From the NCBI GenBank assembly GCA_028274465.1, contig CM051458.1, positions 51,573,253 through 51,637,252 of the forward strand: a stretch of DNA of 64,000 nt, written 5' to 3'. The DNA comes from Plantago ovata. Its lineage: Eukaryota; Streptophyta; Magnoliopsida; Lamiales; Plantaginaceae. The position numbers and the translations under genes are program-made. The notes below the pieces were generated by a model, which saw only the letters and a program-made list of their open reading frames with translations, had not been told where the DNA came from and made no database searches. Below, piece by piece: positions 23,563-34,512 of this stretch. Numbering within the stretch: the first letter of the stretch is position 1; each line of letters starts with the position of its first letter.

Positions 23563-24405
23563 CTAACCTTCACTAGAGGCGGTAAGGGTAAGCTCAAGAT
23601 CATCAACCTCCCTTTCATCACTAGATATCTCGAAGTATGGCTTCACTCGTTGACCATTCACCTTGAAAGTATTGCCCGTCTTCGGATCAAAGAGTTCTAC
23701 ATCTCCATGGGGAGCAACTTTGATGATTTCGTATGGTCCATCCCAACGAGTACGGAGCTTTCCAGGAAATAGTCGAAGGCGAGAATTAAATACCAAAGCT
23801 TTTTGCCCAGGGATTAGTTCCTTACGCACTATACCACGATCATGATACTTCTTAGTACGTTCTTTGTAGATCTTGGCATTTTCATAAGCACCTAGGCGTA
23901 ATTCATCTAGCTCATCTAGTTGCAACAACCGTTCTTCGCCAGCTTTTCCCATATCAAGATTGAGTGCTTTGATAGCCCAATACGCCTTGTGTTCCAATTC
24001 TACGGGAAGATGGCATGCTTTCCCATACACAAGTTTGTACGGAGTGGTTCCAATCACCATCTTGTAACTAGTCCTGTATGCCCAAAGTGCATCATTCAAT
24101 TTTCCTGCCCAATCTTTTCTGCTAGGCTTCACTACTCGCTCCAGGATCTTCTTAATTTGACGGTTGCTAACTTCAACTTGTCCCGATGTCTGTGGATGAT
24201 ATGGGGTAGCAACACTATGGTGGACACCGTATCTCTTAAGAAGAGAGGCAAAGGTTCTATTGACGAAGTGTGAACCTCCATCACTGATGATTGTCCTAGG
24301 ACACCCAAATCTAGAAAATATCACTTCCTTCAAGAACTTCATAACAACCGCGCCGTCATTCGTTTTTGTGGGAATTGCCTCCACCCATTTGGTCACATAA
24401 TCCAC
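23563..24405 (-). pseudogene. pol: Integrase core and C-terminus of element B
   Basis: It encodes the Ty3-type integrase catalytic core with the second catalytic Asp in IISDGGSHF and the Glu region [14 protein letters not shown]. The C-terminal part has the GPY-type module ([19 protein letters not shown]). It would insert the element cDNA into the genome. The first catalytic Asp lies in the preceding frame (24418-25326), separated by one nonsense codon, TAA, at about 24418. The frame ends at 23563, followed by the 3' UTR. Confidence 0.88.
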
Positions 24406-24417
24406 TGCAACAAGAAT

Positions 24418-25326
24418 TTATCCATAACCTCCACTTGATGGAAATGGTCCCATGAAATCAATGCCCCACACGTCGAAAGGTTCGACCACTAGATTCCCTT
24501 GAAGGGGCATTTCGTCTTTCTTGCTAATATTACCACCTCGTTGACATGGGTCGCAATTTTTCACAAAAGTTCGAGCATCTCGGTGTATTGTTGGCCTGAA
24601 AAATCCTGCTTGCAGTACTTTGCGAGCTGTTTTTAAGCCACTATAGTGTCCTCCACAATGAAGCTCATGGCAATGACTCAACACACTTTGTTGCTCTTCT
24701 TGTGGCACGCATCTCCTCAGAATTCCATCAGCTCCTTCTTTGAAAAGATGCGGATCATCCCATATGAAAGACCTGCAACGCTTGGCAAGAGCTCTCTTGT
24801 CGGAGGCTGAAAAGTTAGTGGGGCAAACACTCATAGCCAAATGGTTTACAATATCAGCATACCATGGCTCTTCATTAGCCTTCATTAAGTGCTCATCAGG
24901 GAGGTCCTCATTAATAGGTATCGAATCAACAGGGATATTTGGTATTCTAGACAAATGATCAGCTACCAAATTCTCCCTACCGGCTCTATCCAGTATGGTC
25001 AAATCAAAATCTTGTAGCAAAAGGACCCAACGGATTAATCTAGGCTTAGAATCTTGCTTAGCTATTAAATGTCTCAAAGCAGCATGATCAGTATGGACAT
25101 TCGCAGGATGACCAATTAAATAAGACCTAAACTTTTGTAAAGCAAAAACAACAGCTAAAAATTCCTTTTCAGTAGTTGTATAATTAACTTGTGCGTAGTC
25201 TAGAGTCTTACTAACATAATAAATCACAAGATACTGCTTATCAACTTTTTGGCATAAAACAGCACCCATAGCAAAATTTGAAGCATCACACATAATCTCA
25301 AAAGGAAGATTCCAATCGGGTGGCAC
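24418..25326 (-). pseudogene. pol: RNase H and integrase zinc-binding region of element B
   Basis: RNase H shows the acidic residues in [24 protein letters not shown] and VHTDHAAL. A His-His-Cys-Cys integrase zinc domain follows ([10 protein letters not shown], then CDPCQR). The frame reaches the first integrase catalytic Asp in WGIDFMGPF before stopping. The upstream reverse transcriptase frame stops about 48 bases earlier, so a frameshift separates them. Confidence 0.87.
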
Positions 25327-25373
25327 AACAATGGGAGCAGAAACAAGCTTTTCCTTAAGGGTATTAAAAGCAA

Positions 25374-25979
25374 CTAAGCACTCATTAGAAAATGGAAAAC
25401 CACATCTTTTGCAAGCAAGCTACTTAAAGGTTTAGCAATTTTCGAAAAATCCTTAATAAACCTCCTATGGAACCCTACATGACCAAGAAAAGACTGCAAT
25501 TCTTTCACACAAGTAGGTGGGGGAAGTTTTTCAATGATTTTGATCTTAGCCTTGTCTACCTCAATACCTCTTTCAGAAACTACATGTCCTAGAACAATGC
25601 CTTCCCTAACCATGTAATGACTTTTCTCCCAGCTTAAGGTTAAATTGCATTCAATGCACCTTTTCAAAACAAGATCTAATCTTTGCAAGTATTCATGAAA
25701 CGAATCACCAAAAAGGGAAAAATCATCCATGAAAACTTCAACAAACTTAGTTACCATATCAGAGAAAACAGAAAGCATGCACCTTTGGAAAGTGGCGGGA
25801 GCGTTGCATAACCCAAACGGCATCCTCCTATAGGCAAACGTCCCGAATGGGCAAGTGAATGTTGTCTTCTCCTGATCTTCCGGTGCAATTGGAATCTGGT
25901 AGAAACCTGACAAACCATCAAGAAAACAATAGAATTTCCGCCCCGCAAGGCGGTTTAGCATGTCATCTATAAATGGCAA
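25374..25979 (-). pseudogene. pol: Reverse transcriptase, main part, of element B
   Basis: It contains the palm motifs of a Ty3-type reverse transcriptase: GFYQI, MPFGLCNAPATFQ and the catalytic VFMDDF. The Phe-Met-Asp-Asp form fits the Athila group. The preceding protease-reverse transcriptase frame (26028-27095) ends at a TGA exactly in the conserved C/I-D-Y-R-R segment, so one nonsense change splits the enzyme. The end of the frame shifts before RNase H. Confidence 0.9.
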
Positions 25980-26027
25980 AGGGAAGTGGTCTTTCTTAGT
26001 GGCAGCATTTAATCTTCTATAGTCAAT

Positions 26028-27095
26028 TCACATCTGCCATCCAGTGGTCTTTCTAACTGGTACTAACTCTCCCTTCTCATTCTCTTCTACCGTGACCCCT
26101 GATTTTTTAGGAACTACATGAACCGGGCTCACCCATCGACTATCAGGAATGGGGTAAATCATATCGACATCTAGCAGCTTGATTACTTCTTTCTTTACCA
26201 CCTCTTGCATGGCCGGATTTATCCTACGCTGAGGTTGCCTAACGGGTTTGGCATCTTGTTCTAGAGTGATGTTGTGCACACACCGAGTAGGGCTAATTCC
26301 CTTGATATCACTAATCCCCCATCCTATAGTTGCAGAATTTTCTTTCAAAATTTCAATTAGCCTACTTTCTTCATTGTTGGAGAGATGTGAGGAGACTATC
26401 ACAGGCTTCTTCTGATTTTCTCCTAAGTAGATATACTTGAGGTGCGCAGGAAGTGGCTTTAATTCTAAGCTATGCTCTTCAGGAAATTTACTTTCTTCCT
26501 CTTCTTCATCTAAGGGTTCAAGCACTTCTTCTCCTACAGGAATTTCTGGGGTGCTATCCATTATTTCAACTAATTCCCTTGCTTCTTCGGTCAAGTAGCA
26601 AGTCTCATCCGGCATGGTTAGTGCCTTTTCAAGAGGTTTACGATCATCATAGCAATGATGAAATTCGGAAATCACAGAATCATAGCAATCGGCAAAATTT
26701 AATTCTTCCACGACTTCCTTATCTCTGATGCTACATCCTACCAATTCAATCTTCTCACCCATTACCTCCATGGATATTTTCTTGCCTTTGAGTTCAAGGC
26801 ATGTGTTGGTAGTTGCCATGAATGGTCTGCCAAGTAGTACTACGTGTTCGCGAATATGGCTCTTTCCCTCATCTGCAGACTTCATTACTACAAAATCAGC
26901 TGGAATTATCAATTTGTCCACTTTTACAAGGATATCCTCTATTATCCCGACTGGCCTCTTCACACTTTGATCCGCCATTTGGACAACCATATCAGTTGGT
27001 GTCAATTCACCGAGATCCAGGGCCTTGTATACCAAATAGGGCATTAAGATTAATGCTAGCCCCCAAGTCAAGCATTGCCTTCGTGGTTCGACCAT
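26028..27095 (-). pseudogene. pol: Protease C-part and reverse transcriptase N-part of element B
   Basis: It begins inside the protease (a frameshift near 27040-27060 relative to the gag frame), continues with the flap and HVVLLGRPF strand, then an acidic linker, then the reverse transcriptase entry with DSRWVSPVHVVPKKSG. It stops at a TGA just before IDYRR. It belongs to the same polyprotein as the flanking frames. Confidence 0.88.
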
Positions 27096-28755
27096 TCCCC
27101 AAAGCGATGTTGATGATGAAACTTCCAGGATCTTTCTTCTTCACAGGTAACCCGTCAATTGAATTTACCGTCTCAACCCCACTAACTTCCTTTCCTGAAG
27201 TAACCCTTTTGTTCTTCATCTCACGAAAGAATTTCGTATAAGCCGGAATGTTTTGGATTAACTCCAAGAGAGGCACATTAACTTCCACTTTTGATAGGCG
27301 TTGAAATAGAGATGACTCTTGAATATCCTTCTTGGCTGGCTTGATCCGACTTGGGAAAGGTACGTGTGGTTTCGGGGGCACATATGGATTAGAAGATTTG
27401 TGAAGTACCACTGGCGTAGGAGTTCCCCCTTCGACTTCATCATCAACCATGTCTTCTTCAGATGGTCTTGGTTCATCATCCTTCTCTTGAGGTTCTTTGG
27501 AACTTTCACTAACCTCTTGTTCTGTGCTTGGTCCTCCATTGTCGGTCCCAGAAGTCACGAAGTTAGGAATTTTGGTCATCTTTCCTCCACGGAGTAGTAG
27601 ATTCACTTCTTTATACTCAGGTTCCTCAGTAGTAACAGTTGGAAGTGGTTTGGGATCGATGAAATCAGCTTCAGATGTCGAAACAGGGGAGCTGGGGTCG
27701 TCCAGCTCCCTGGAGCTGGGAGGCGATTCGACCCCTGCCCCGGGCGATTCGCCTGGGGCGAGCCGGATCGCCCCCAACTCTCTGCCTGTGGGGGGCGATT
27801 CACCCCCCACTTCCAGGGGGGCGTCTTCGTCTAAAACCTTCTCTCCGTCAATTTGATGAACCTCCTCTGCCATTTCACACTTCAACAAGCTAAATTCCTC
27901 TATCAGTTGCTCAGTTACTTCGATTGCTTCAAAAGCCTTTTCGATGCGAAGATTGTTTTCAGCTTGCCCTGCGTGTGCTATCTCAAAAACATTCTGAATG
28001 GCCTTAATCCCTGCGTAAAACGCAATTTCATCCTCCTCACTGATATCTTCGTCTTCAGAATATCCTTCGTATAAGCCTTCAGTTTTGCCCCGATTTGAAC
28101 TCCTATTGGTGACTTGACTCGACATTAGCCTCTCGGATTGTGCAGATCCACTGGCGTACTTTTGAAAGACCTTCTCTGCCTCTTCAACTGTACATTCTTC
28201 TAATCCTCCACACATCCCATCCACTTGAAGCCTAACATCATCACGTAGACCACCAACAAAATACCAAATCAGCTCCCCGTCGTCGAAACGGTGATGGGGG
28301 CACTCACGTTTATACAGCTCAAAACGTTCATAGGTGTCGGAGAACCGCTCGTACTCTCCTTGCTTGAAGTGTTCGATCCGATTCCGCAGGGCAATCGTCT
28401 CATGGTAAGGCATAAAACACGCCAAGAACTCCTCTACTACTTGGCCCCAGGTTCTCAGTGATCCTGGTGCTAACCTTGCCATCCAAATTCTAGGTTCATA
28501 TCCCAAAGCAAAAGAAAATAATTTCCTGCATAATTGATCCTCGGTGAACCCTTTTGCTGGAACTTTTGCTATTTCTTCCTCATAGGATCTGATGAAGCTT
28601 AACGGATTCATCCCCACTCCATCTTCGAACCTCGGTATCCTTCTCACTACAGAACTCGTTACCTCATACCCCGATAACTCTTCTTCCAAGTATATAGCTG
28701 ACCCTTTCTTGACTTGCGAGAACGTAGGTGTCAAGCGAGCTTTTAAGGTCGTCAT
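27007..28755 (-). pseudogene. gag: gag and protease start of element B
   Basis: The ATG at 28755 opens a 582-residue frame. Residues about 50-200 form a retrotrans_gag domain (landmarks RIWMARLAPGSLRTW and RFELYKRECPHHRF). The middle is charged and disordered-looking. I find no CCHC knuckle. Around residues 315-345 a palindrome cluster (27720-27810) is translated in frame into a Gly/Ser/Pro/Glu-rich stretch. The C-terminus holds the protease active-site segment AMLDLGASINL, then the frame breaks. The gag is clearly different from that of A/A2/F, although LTR and 3' UTR are shared. A solo LTR lies 23 bases upstream of the ATG. Confidence 0.87.
27720..27810. repeat. GC palindrome cluster inside gag coding region of B
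   Basis: At least three hairpin units of the same family as in the LTRs: one around CCGGGCGATTCGCCTGG, one around GGCGAGCCGGATCGCC, and one with long arms around GGGGGCGATTCACCCCC. They keep the gag frame open on the minus strand. Confidence 0.8.
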
Positions 28756-28778
28756 ACCTGGAAATCAGGAACAGGAGT

Positions 28779-31300
28779 TGTAACACCCCGTCTTTTTTTA
28801 ATTATTTATTTATTTATTTATTATTTAATTATTATTTTATTATTTAATTATTTATTTTAGTTATTAATTATCAGAGTAAATTTTTTATTCGATAATTATT
28901 TAATTAATTTTGCGTAAGCTAGTTCATTTCGTTTCGTTTGGATCGAGCTGGACTTTCTGATCTGTTTAGCCCTTTTTGGCCCAACTCTTGGCCCGATCAA
29001 AAAGGCCTGTTGACCAGCCCAAAACCTAACCCTAACCCTAGTCTTCCCCACTCCCTCATTCTACTCTCTGTCGTCCAAAACGAAAAGAAGAAAGAAGAAA
29101 GAAAGAAAGGAAAGAAAGAGAAGAAAGAAAGGAGAGAAAGAAAAGAGAGAGAGAGAGTTGTTCTTGCTGCCGCCGCCGCCTTGCTTCTCCGCCGCCGCCG
29201 CCTTGCTTCTCCATCGTCGCTCCGGTCTGTCCGTTCGTTCCGGTCTGCGCCGCCGCCGCTGTTTGTTCTGTCATTCGCTCGAACCGATCGATCCTTCCAT
29301 CTGTCCGCCGTGTCGTCGCCGTTCGATCTGTCGGTTGCTGCGCCGCCATTGCTCTGTTCATCCGCGCCGATTCTTGCCGCCGTTCGCTTCTGTTTGTCTA
29401 TCGTTCACCGCCGCGTCGCCCGTACGCCGCGCCTGATCTGCCGCCGTCTGTCGGTGTCTGTCGGTCTGTTCTATCTCCGATTCGCCGCCGGTCCGTTGTT
29501 ACCGATCTCGGTCGGTAAGTTGGTTCGACCTTTCCGTTCGGATTCGGTTTTGATTTCGGTTCGATTCGAATCTTGTTTTAATTCTCTTTTTCTTTTCGAT
29601 TTATTCGATTTCAGATTTGTTCAACCCTTTATTTCGATTCGAAGGTAAATCTCGTTCCTTTACTGCTGCTCTCGAAACTCAGTATTCTCGTATTCTATTT
29701 GGACTTTTTGCCTTGGACTATTTTTACCCTTGATCGATCTGACCTTGTTGTTTGATTCGAATTGAACCGGGACTTAGGTTGTTAGATTGTAGTTACTCTT
29801 TGCTGGACTTGTGAACTTATTGACCTCGTATGTTGACTTTGTTTTCCTGATTGACCTCGAAAGGACTTTTGGACCTTGTTGTTACTGTTTTGGAATTTTG
29901 TGGACTGATTTGGGAAACCTAAAAACCTAAAGGACCTTTTTACAGTTTTACCTTTGACCGTAGTTGACTGACAGTAAGCTTTTCGCGTAAACCTTTTTGT
30001 TATGTGAGGACTGTTAAGTGTTTGGAAGACTTCTGGTTTGTTTGTACTGTCTGTTTTTGAAAAGGGTTTTTTTTGCAATTTACCACTGAGGGTATTTTGG
30101 TAATTTCCAGAATCTGAAAACCGAAAGAGTTTCTGAAAATGTTTCAAACTTAGTTTCTGTTTTTGTAAGTTAGTATTGACTTGACTTGCTAGCCTAGTTG
30201 GTTAGGTTCTTGCTTGACTAACTTAGAGGTCCCGTGTTCGAACCCCGTCTTTACCATTCCTTTTTCAACCTTTTTCCTTCCGTCCGTTCGACTTCTAAAG
30301 TGTGTTTAGTACTTTCTTGTTAGGTTCTCCTTTGTTCGTTAACCCGTAAAACCTCGTTACTCGTTGAAGGTCTTTGCTCGCAAGTTAAGGTGAGTGTTCA
30401 CCCCTAACCCTATTATTTGCGAAAAGCTGGAAGGATATGTGACAACTTGTACCTATTACTATATACTGTTTACTGTATGCTTCCGCGTAAAAGTATAAGT
30501 CCTAAGTATGACTTTTTACCTTTCTGTTTATTGCTACTCTGTTCTGGACTGACCTTTCTGCAGGAACACCTCTCAGTGTTAATTATCTGTATCTGTTGTT
30601 CTGTATCTGTTCTGTTTCTGTGTGACCGGTCGATTAGGTTGTGATTAGGTACGCTTGGGTAGTAGAGGACTATCGGGTTTGCTTGATTATGGCCTAGTCT
30701 ATTCCCTTTTAGGCGCGAGGCAGAAGTCGCTGAGGTCTATTAGGGTCGTAGGATCTGTTTCCCCAAAGTACACGGGGGTTTCTGTTTCTGTCCGGAGTTG
30801 TGCACCCTGTGGAGGGAGTTATAAGGGCATTCTGGGAGTAGGAGCAATAAGGCGGGCTGCACCAACGGTCTACAACGTATCTGTTCTGTTAATCTGTTAT
30901 GTGTATTCTGTTCTGTTTGCTCGTTTTTCTGAAAAGGATTTTGATTTCAAAACTGTTTACTTTCTGTTTTTAACTTAGAACCTCACTGAGATCCTTTATC
31001 TCACACTCTCTTGTTTTCAAAATTCCTTCCTTCCAGATGCTGCTGAGGATGTGCGTGACTAGGATGCCAGCGACTGAGAGAAGGGTCTGGGGTGTCATGG
31101 GTTTCTTTTTCAAAATAAGAAGATGAACTTTTACTGTTTTCATTCGTTGTTTCATTTCAACTTGAGTTGTCGTTGGATATTTGTTTATTTCTGTTAGCGT
31201 CAAAGATTATTTTGGCATTAATTGTCGACCGTTGCTATTAAAGTTATTTTGATTTTCTTTTTCGAGAAATTATTTTGTTTTCAAAACCGGTACCATAACA
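28779..31300 (+). mobile_element. Tekay-like solo LTR inserted in element B
   Basis: A 2522-base segment beginning TGTAACACCCCG and ending CCATAACA, flanked by a perfect 5-base duplication GGAGT (28774-28778 and 31301-31305). It has no internal coding region or second LTR, so it is read as a solo LTR. It includes a GA-rich tract (29085-29158), a GCC-rich stretch after it that gives an accidental long open frame, a short telomere-like CCCTAA run (29027-29041) and a tRNA-like module. It is related to 17530-20459 in opposite orientation. It lies between the leader and gag ATG of B and would disrupt translation. Confidence 0.75.
30188..30254 (+). other. tRNA-like module in second solo LTR
   Basis: A-box match TAGCCTAGTTGG (30190-30201) and B-box match GTGTTCGAACCCC (30234-30246), with tRNA-like spacing. 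The boxes are conserved with 18637-18693, while the sequence between them is not. No complete cloverleaf is evident. Confidence 0.5.
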
Positions 31301-31466
31301 GGAGTAACTCAACTGAAAATTAGTCTCGTTAGAAGTCTCAAAAATTTTTGGAAATCACCTATAAAATCGAAAAAGACTAATACTACTAAAACTAGGAATT
31401 GAACGCTGAAAATATATAAAAGCTAAACAGAAAAAAGGAGTATAGTCCCCGACAGCGGCGCCAATT
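31301..31466 (-). other. Leader and primer-binding site of element B
   Basis: The minus strand carries TGGCGCCGCTGTCGGGGA (31463-31446). It differs at two positions from the tRNA-Asp match seen in A and F. It is three bases from the LTR. The first bases, GGAGT (31301-31305), are the second copy of the solo LTR target duplication. Confidence 0.85.
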
Positions 31467-32657
31467 TGATGAATCGGAATTTGTCAGATTCAAATTAATC
31501 AAATAAATTTGTTTTTAGCCAAAGGCAATTCACAACTACAACGAAAACCGTAGTGTAGCAGTAAAATAACCTCGAGTGTCGATCTCTAAGGACTATAACT
31601 AGCTTTATATAATCTAACATAAAATATAAAATCAACAAACGACTTAGCACAGGTTTTTCTTATCAAGATAATGGAAGTTAGTGATAGTATGATCATTCAA
31701 AGCATAGTGGGTTCATAATCATGCATGAAGTAGCCGATCGTTTTGCATAGAGATCTTTGATCATGAATTGTCCAATGTGTTCCGTTTTATTCAACAGTAC
31801 GAAGATAGAGGGCTTAGATAGATCAAAGAAATAAAGCAATAACTCAAAGTCTGATTCGCATTACCGCCATCATGCACAATTAAGAACCCTCGCTAAGAAA
31901 TCACATACTATCACCAACGATAGATTTAGCTCCTCATAGATGTCATGCAATCAACAGAAATCATAGCAAGATTGAATGAAAACTTGTTGAAAGATATATA
32001 AATATAAATAGAAAAATCGTGAGATACAATGTTACCGAAGGTCGTCAATCTCCGAAGAATCGCGATCTCACAAGCTCCACATCGATAAGAAACATAGTCT
32101 CCTATGCTAAGAATTCTCAGAACAGGCTCTGGAGAATTCCTACCTAAAACTAATGAGAAAGGTATGAAAAAAGGTCTGAGAAAGTATGAAAAAACGTAGA
32201 GAAACAACAACTATATATAGAAGTTCGGCACACGTGGGGCGAGTCGCCCCACACACCGGGTGAACCGCCTGGTGTGGGGCGAACAGCCCCACATCCCGGG
32301 CGAATCGCCCGGGAGCTTCAGTCGGCGAGAGATGCGTTTTTGGATATCTTTTCGTTTTCGGACTCGGTTTTTGTCTTCTAGTGACCTTTTAGCCTTCAGA
32401 CTCGACCCCTAGACTCCAAATCCCATCCGGAATCTTCTAGATACTCCAAAACTGTCCTCGGAATACCGATTCTTCGTTCTCTTCAATATAATTGCCCGAA
32501 AAATCACGTTTTTCACCTAAAACCTGTAAAATGCAAACTAAAGGGAAACGTGACACTATTCTAATAAAATGCACTATAATATAGCTAAATTAACATAGAG
32601 GATAGCAAAAATAGGTGAAAAAAGACTCGAATGAAGGTGTAAAATACACGTTCATCA
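31467..32657 (-). repeat. 5' LTR of element B
   Basis: A 1191-base LTR with TATA at 32211-32220 and a palindrome cluster at 32232-32314. It is followed directly by CAAAG, the target duplication, and the resumed copia C reading frame. Confidence 0.93.
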
Positions 32658-33161
32658 CAAAGCAAGAGAACAAAGCTTCTACTTCAATGACGTTTGCTTC
32701 TTCAGCAAGTTCTTGATTAGTATACACTTTGGATCTAGTCACTTGGCGTTTGTCAATATCACCAATCATATCCGTAGAGGGATGATCTCTAATCCATTTA
32801 TTAACAGGTTTCTGCTCTTTGGATCTGGATAAGTTTTCGTTTCAGCATGTGACTCTTCAGCATGTACTTGTTCAGTGCTACTGGTATCTTGTTGTGTCTC
32901 TTCTGAAATTGGTTCATCAACAACTGCTTGTTCAACATTGTTGGTTTGAGGTAATTCGTCAGCAGACACAGGAAGTTGCATAGTTTCAGCAACATCTGGA
33001 GCAACTGCATCTTTAGCCGGAAATTCTTTATCATGAACTATATTTATCTTGTCATGACTTGGGGGAGGAGTGTCACTGTCAGAATCATAATTTAGTTCAA
33101 TTGATTTGACATTTCTAGCATCGGATTCAGTTCTTTGCTCGTGTATGAGTAACTTCTTCAT
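32658..33161 (-). pseudogene. pol: Copia C linker between integrase and reverse transcriptase
   Basis: A low-complexity acidic region rich in Glu, Ser, Thr and Asp. This is typical of the unstructured part between integrase and reverse transcriptase in copia elements. It continues the element interrupted by B. Confidence 0.7.
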
Positions 33162-33179
33162 ACATTATCATATTTCTTC

Positions 33180-34045
33180 TTAAACAGGGACTCCTTGTGA
33201 TTTTTCATAGAATACAACATGCACTGATTCTTCAATCTTTTGTGCCTTTTTGTTGTAAACTCTATAAGCGTTGCTATGCAAGGAGTAGCCAAGAAATATC
33301 ACTTCGTCTGCCTTTGGTTGAAATGTTCTTAAGTATTCTCTACCATTGTTAAGAACAAAGCGTTTACAACCAAATACACTTAGATGGGTGATGTTAGGAG
33401 GTCTTCCAACAAATAGTTCATAGGGAGTTTTGTTGTATTCCTTAGTTATCAAGCATCTATTTTGAGTATAGCAGGCGGTATTAATCGCTTCAACACAATA
33501 AGCTTCACTTATTTCAGTGTCAGCAAGCATTGTTCTAGCTGCTTCCTTAAGGGTACGATTCTTCCTTTCAGCAACACCATTTTGTTGAGGTGTCCTTACT
33601 GAGGATAATTGATGTTGTATGCCTTTTGAAGTGCAATACTCAGATATGTACTGGTTTACAAACTCAGTACCATGGTCTGTTCTTATAACTTTACCTTGTC
33701 ATTTTTCATGACTTCGAGCTTGTTCAACAAGTTAGGTATTTCAGTCCTTGTTTCAAACTTGTGTTTGATAAATACTACCCAAGTGAATCTTGAATAGTAA
33801 TCTACCACCACAAGACCATACTTCTTGCCAGCATAGCTTGTTGAAGAAGATTCAAACAAGTCCATGTGCAAGAGTTGTAAAGGTTTTGTAGTTGACGGTA
33901 CTGCCTTGTTCTTGAAAGAAGTTTTGGTTTGCTTTCCTTGCTGACATGCATTACAAACACCATCCTTCTTAAAAGTAACCTTAGGTAATCCAACTACAAG
34001 TGCCTTTTTAGACAGCTTAATTAGCGTCTTGAAGTTTAGGTGACT
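33180..34045 (-). pseudogene. pol: Copia C integrase
   Basis: Broken into several frames. 33871-33683 has the catalytic-core entry HMDLF and DYYSRFTWVVF. 33530-33180 has the C-terminal part with NKTPYELFVGRPPNITHL and the FGCKRFVL and FLGYS segments. The central piece around 33540-33683 is frameshifted. A CX2C segment near 33935-33970 belongs to the pre-integrase zinc module. It is inactive. Confidence 0.82.
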
Positions 34046-34048
34046 TGT

Positions 34049-34507
34049 TCATTTATGCCATAACCATGATTTTTCAGCAAGGCAATCATGATCTGAGATA
34101 AGGCATTTTTCAACGATTGCTGAAGACCAATCTACGGTATAAAGACCTCCCGATCTTCTAGCAACCATGATAACCTTCTTTGTCTCAAAGTCAATAAGTT
34201 TACATTCATCACTTTTGATTTTGATGAAGTAACCTTTGTCAGCGAATTGACTCATGCTGAAAAGGTTAAACTAAAGATTTTTGACATAAAGAACTCTCGA
34301 AATGGTAATGCATCCTAACTTCACGTCACCATAACCTTTAGTAGAACCAAAGCCTCCACCAGCAAACCTTATTGTTGGACCTTTAGACCACCGTCTATAG
34401 TTTATATGGTTTTTCTTATTGCCCGTCATGTGCTTTCCACAACCACTATCAAAGTGCCAAATTGCATTGTTTGTCTCCGTGGCTGAAGTCTGCATAATCA
34501 AGAGCAA
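34049..34507 (-). pseudogene. pol: Copia C protease and pre-integrase region
   Basis: The protease active-site segment WHFDSGCGKHMTGNKK lies in 34507-34271, the form seen in Sirevirus-like elements. The next frame (34255-34049) leads into the pre-integrase His-Cys region, ending at a stop after a Trp-His-Lys segment. A stop at about 34271 separates them. Confidence 0.8.
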
Positions 34508-34512
34508 ACAAG

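Larger units (their letters stand above)
20507..32657 (-). mobile_element. Element B: complete but decayed Athila-type Ty3/gypsy retrotransposon
   Basis: The 12.15 kb element has two ~1.2 kb LTRs (ends TGATGAA/TTCATCA), a tRNA-Asp-like primer site, gag, protease, reverse transcriptase, RNase H, integrase and a polypurine tract, in the normal order on the minus strand. It is flanked by a perfect 5-base target duplication CAAAG (20502-20506 and 32658-32662). The target is copia element C. A 2.5 kb solo LTR sits inside it between leader and gag. The first ~370 LTR bases differ at about 2% by eye. Confidence 0.93.

Noticed and set aside
29020-29045. Telomere-like CCCTAA repeats
   Set aside because: Only about two and a half units, also hinted at in the sister LTR (19950-19970). 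This is too short for an interstitial telomere and is probably a chance or promoter element of the LTR.
28938-29648. A 236-codon open frame in the solo LTR, rich in Arg, Ser and Pro
   Set aside because: It is produced by GA- and GCC-rich sequence of the LTR promoter region. It has no recognisable domain, and the related LTR does not keep it open in a matching way.
30188-30254. A true tRNA gene
   Set aside because: A and B boxes are present, but I cannot pair an acceptor stem or a proper anticodon arm, and the sequence between the boxes is not conserved.
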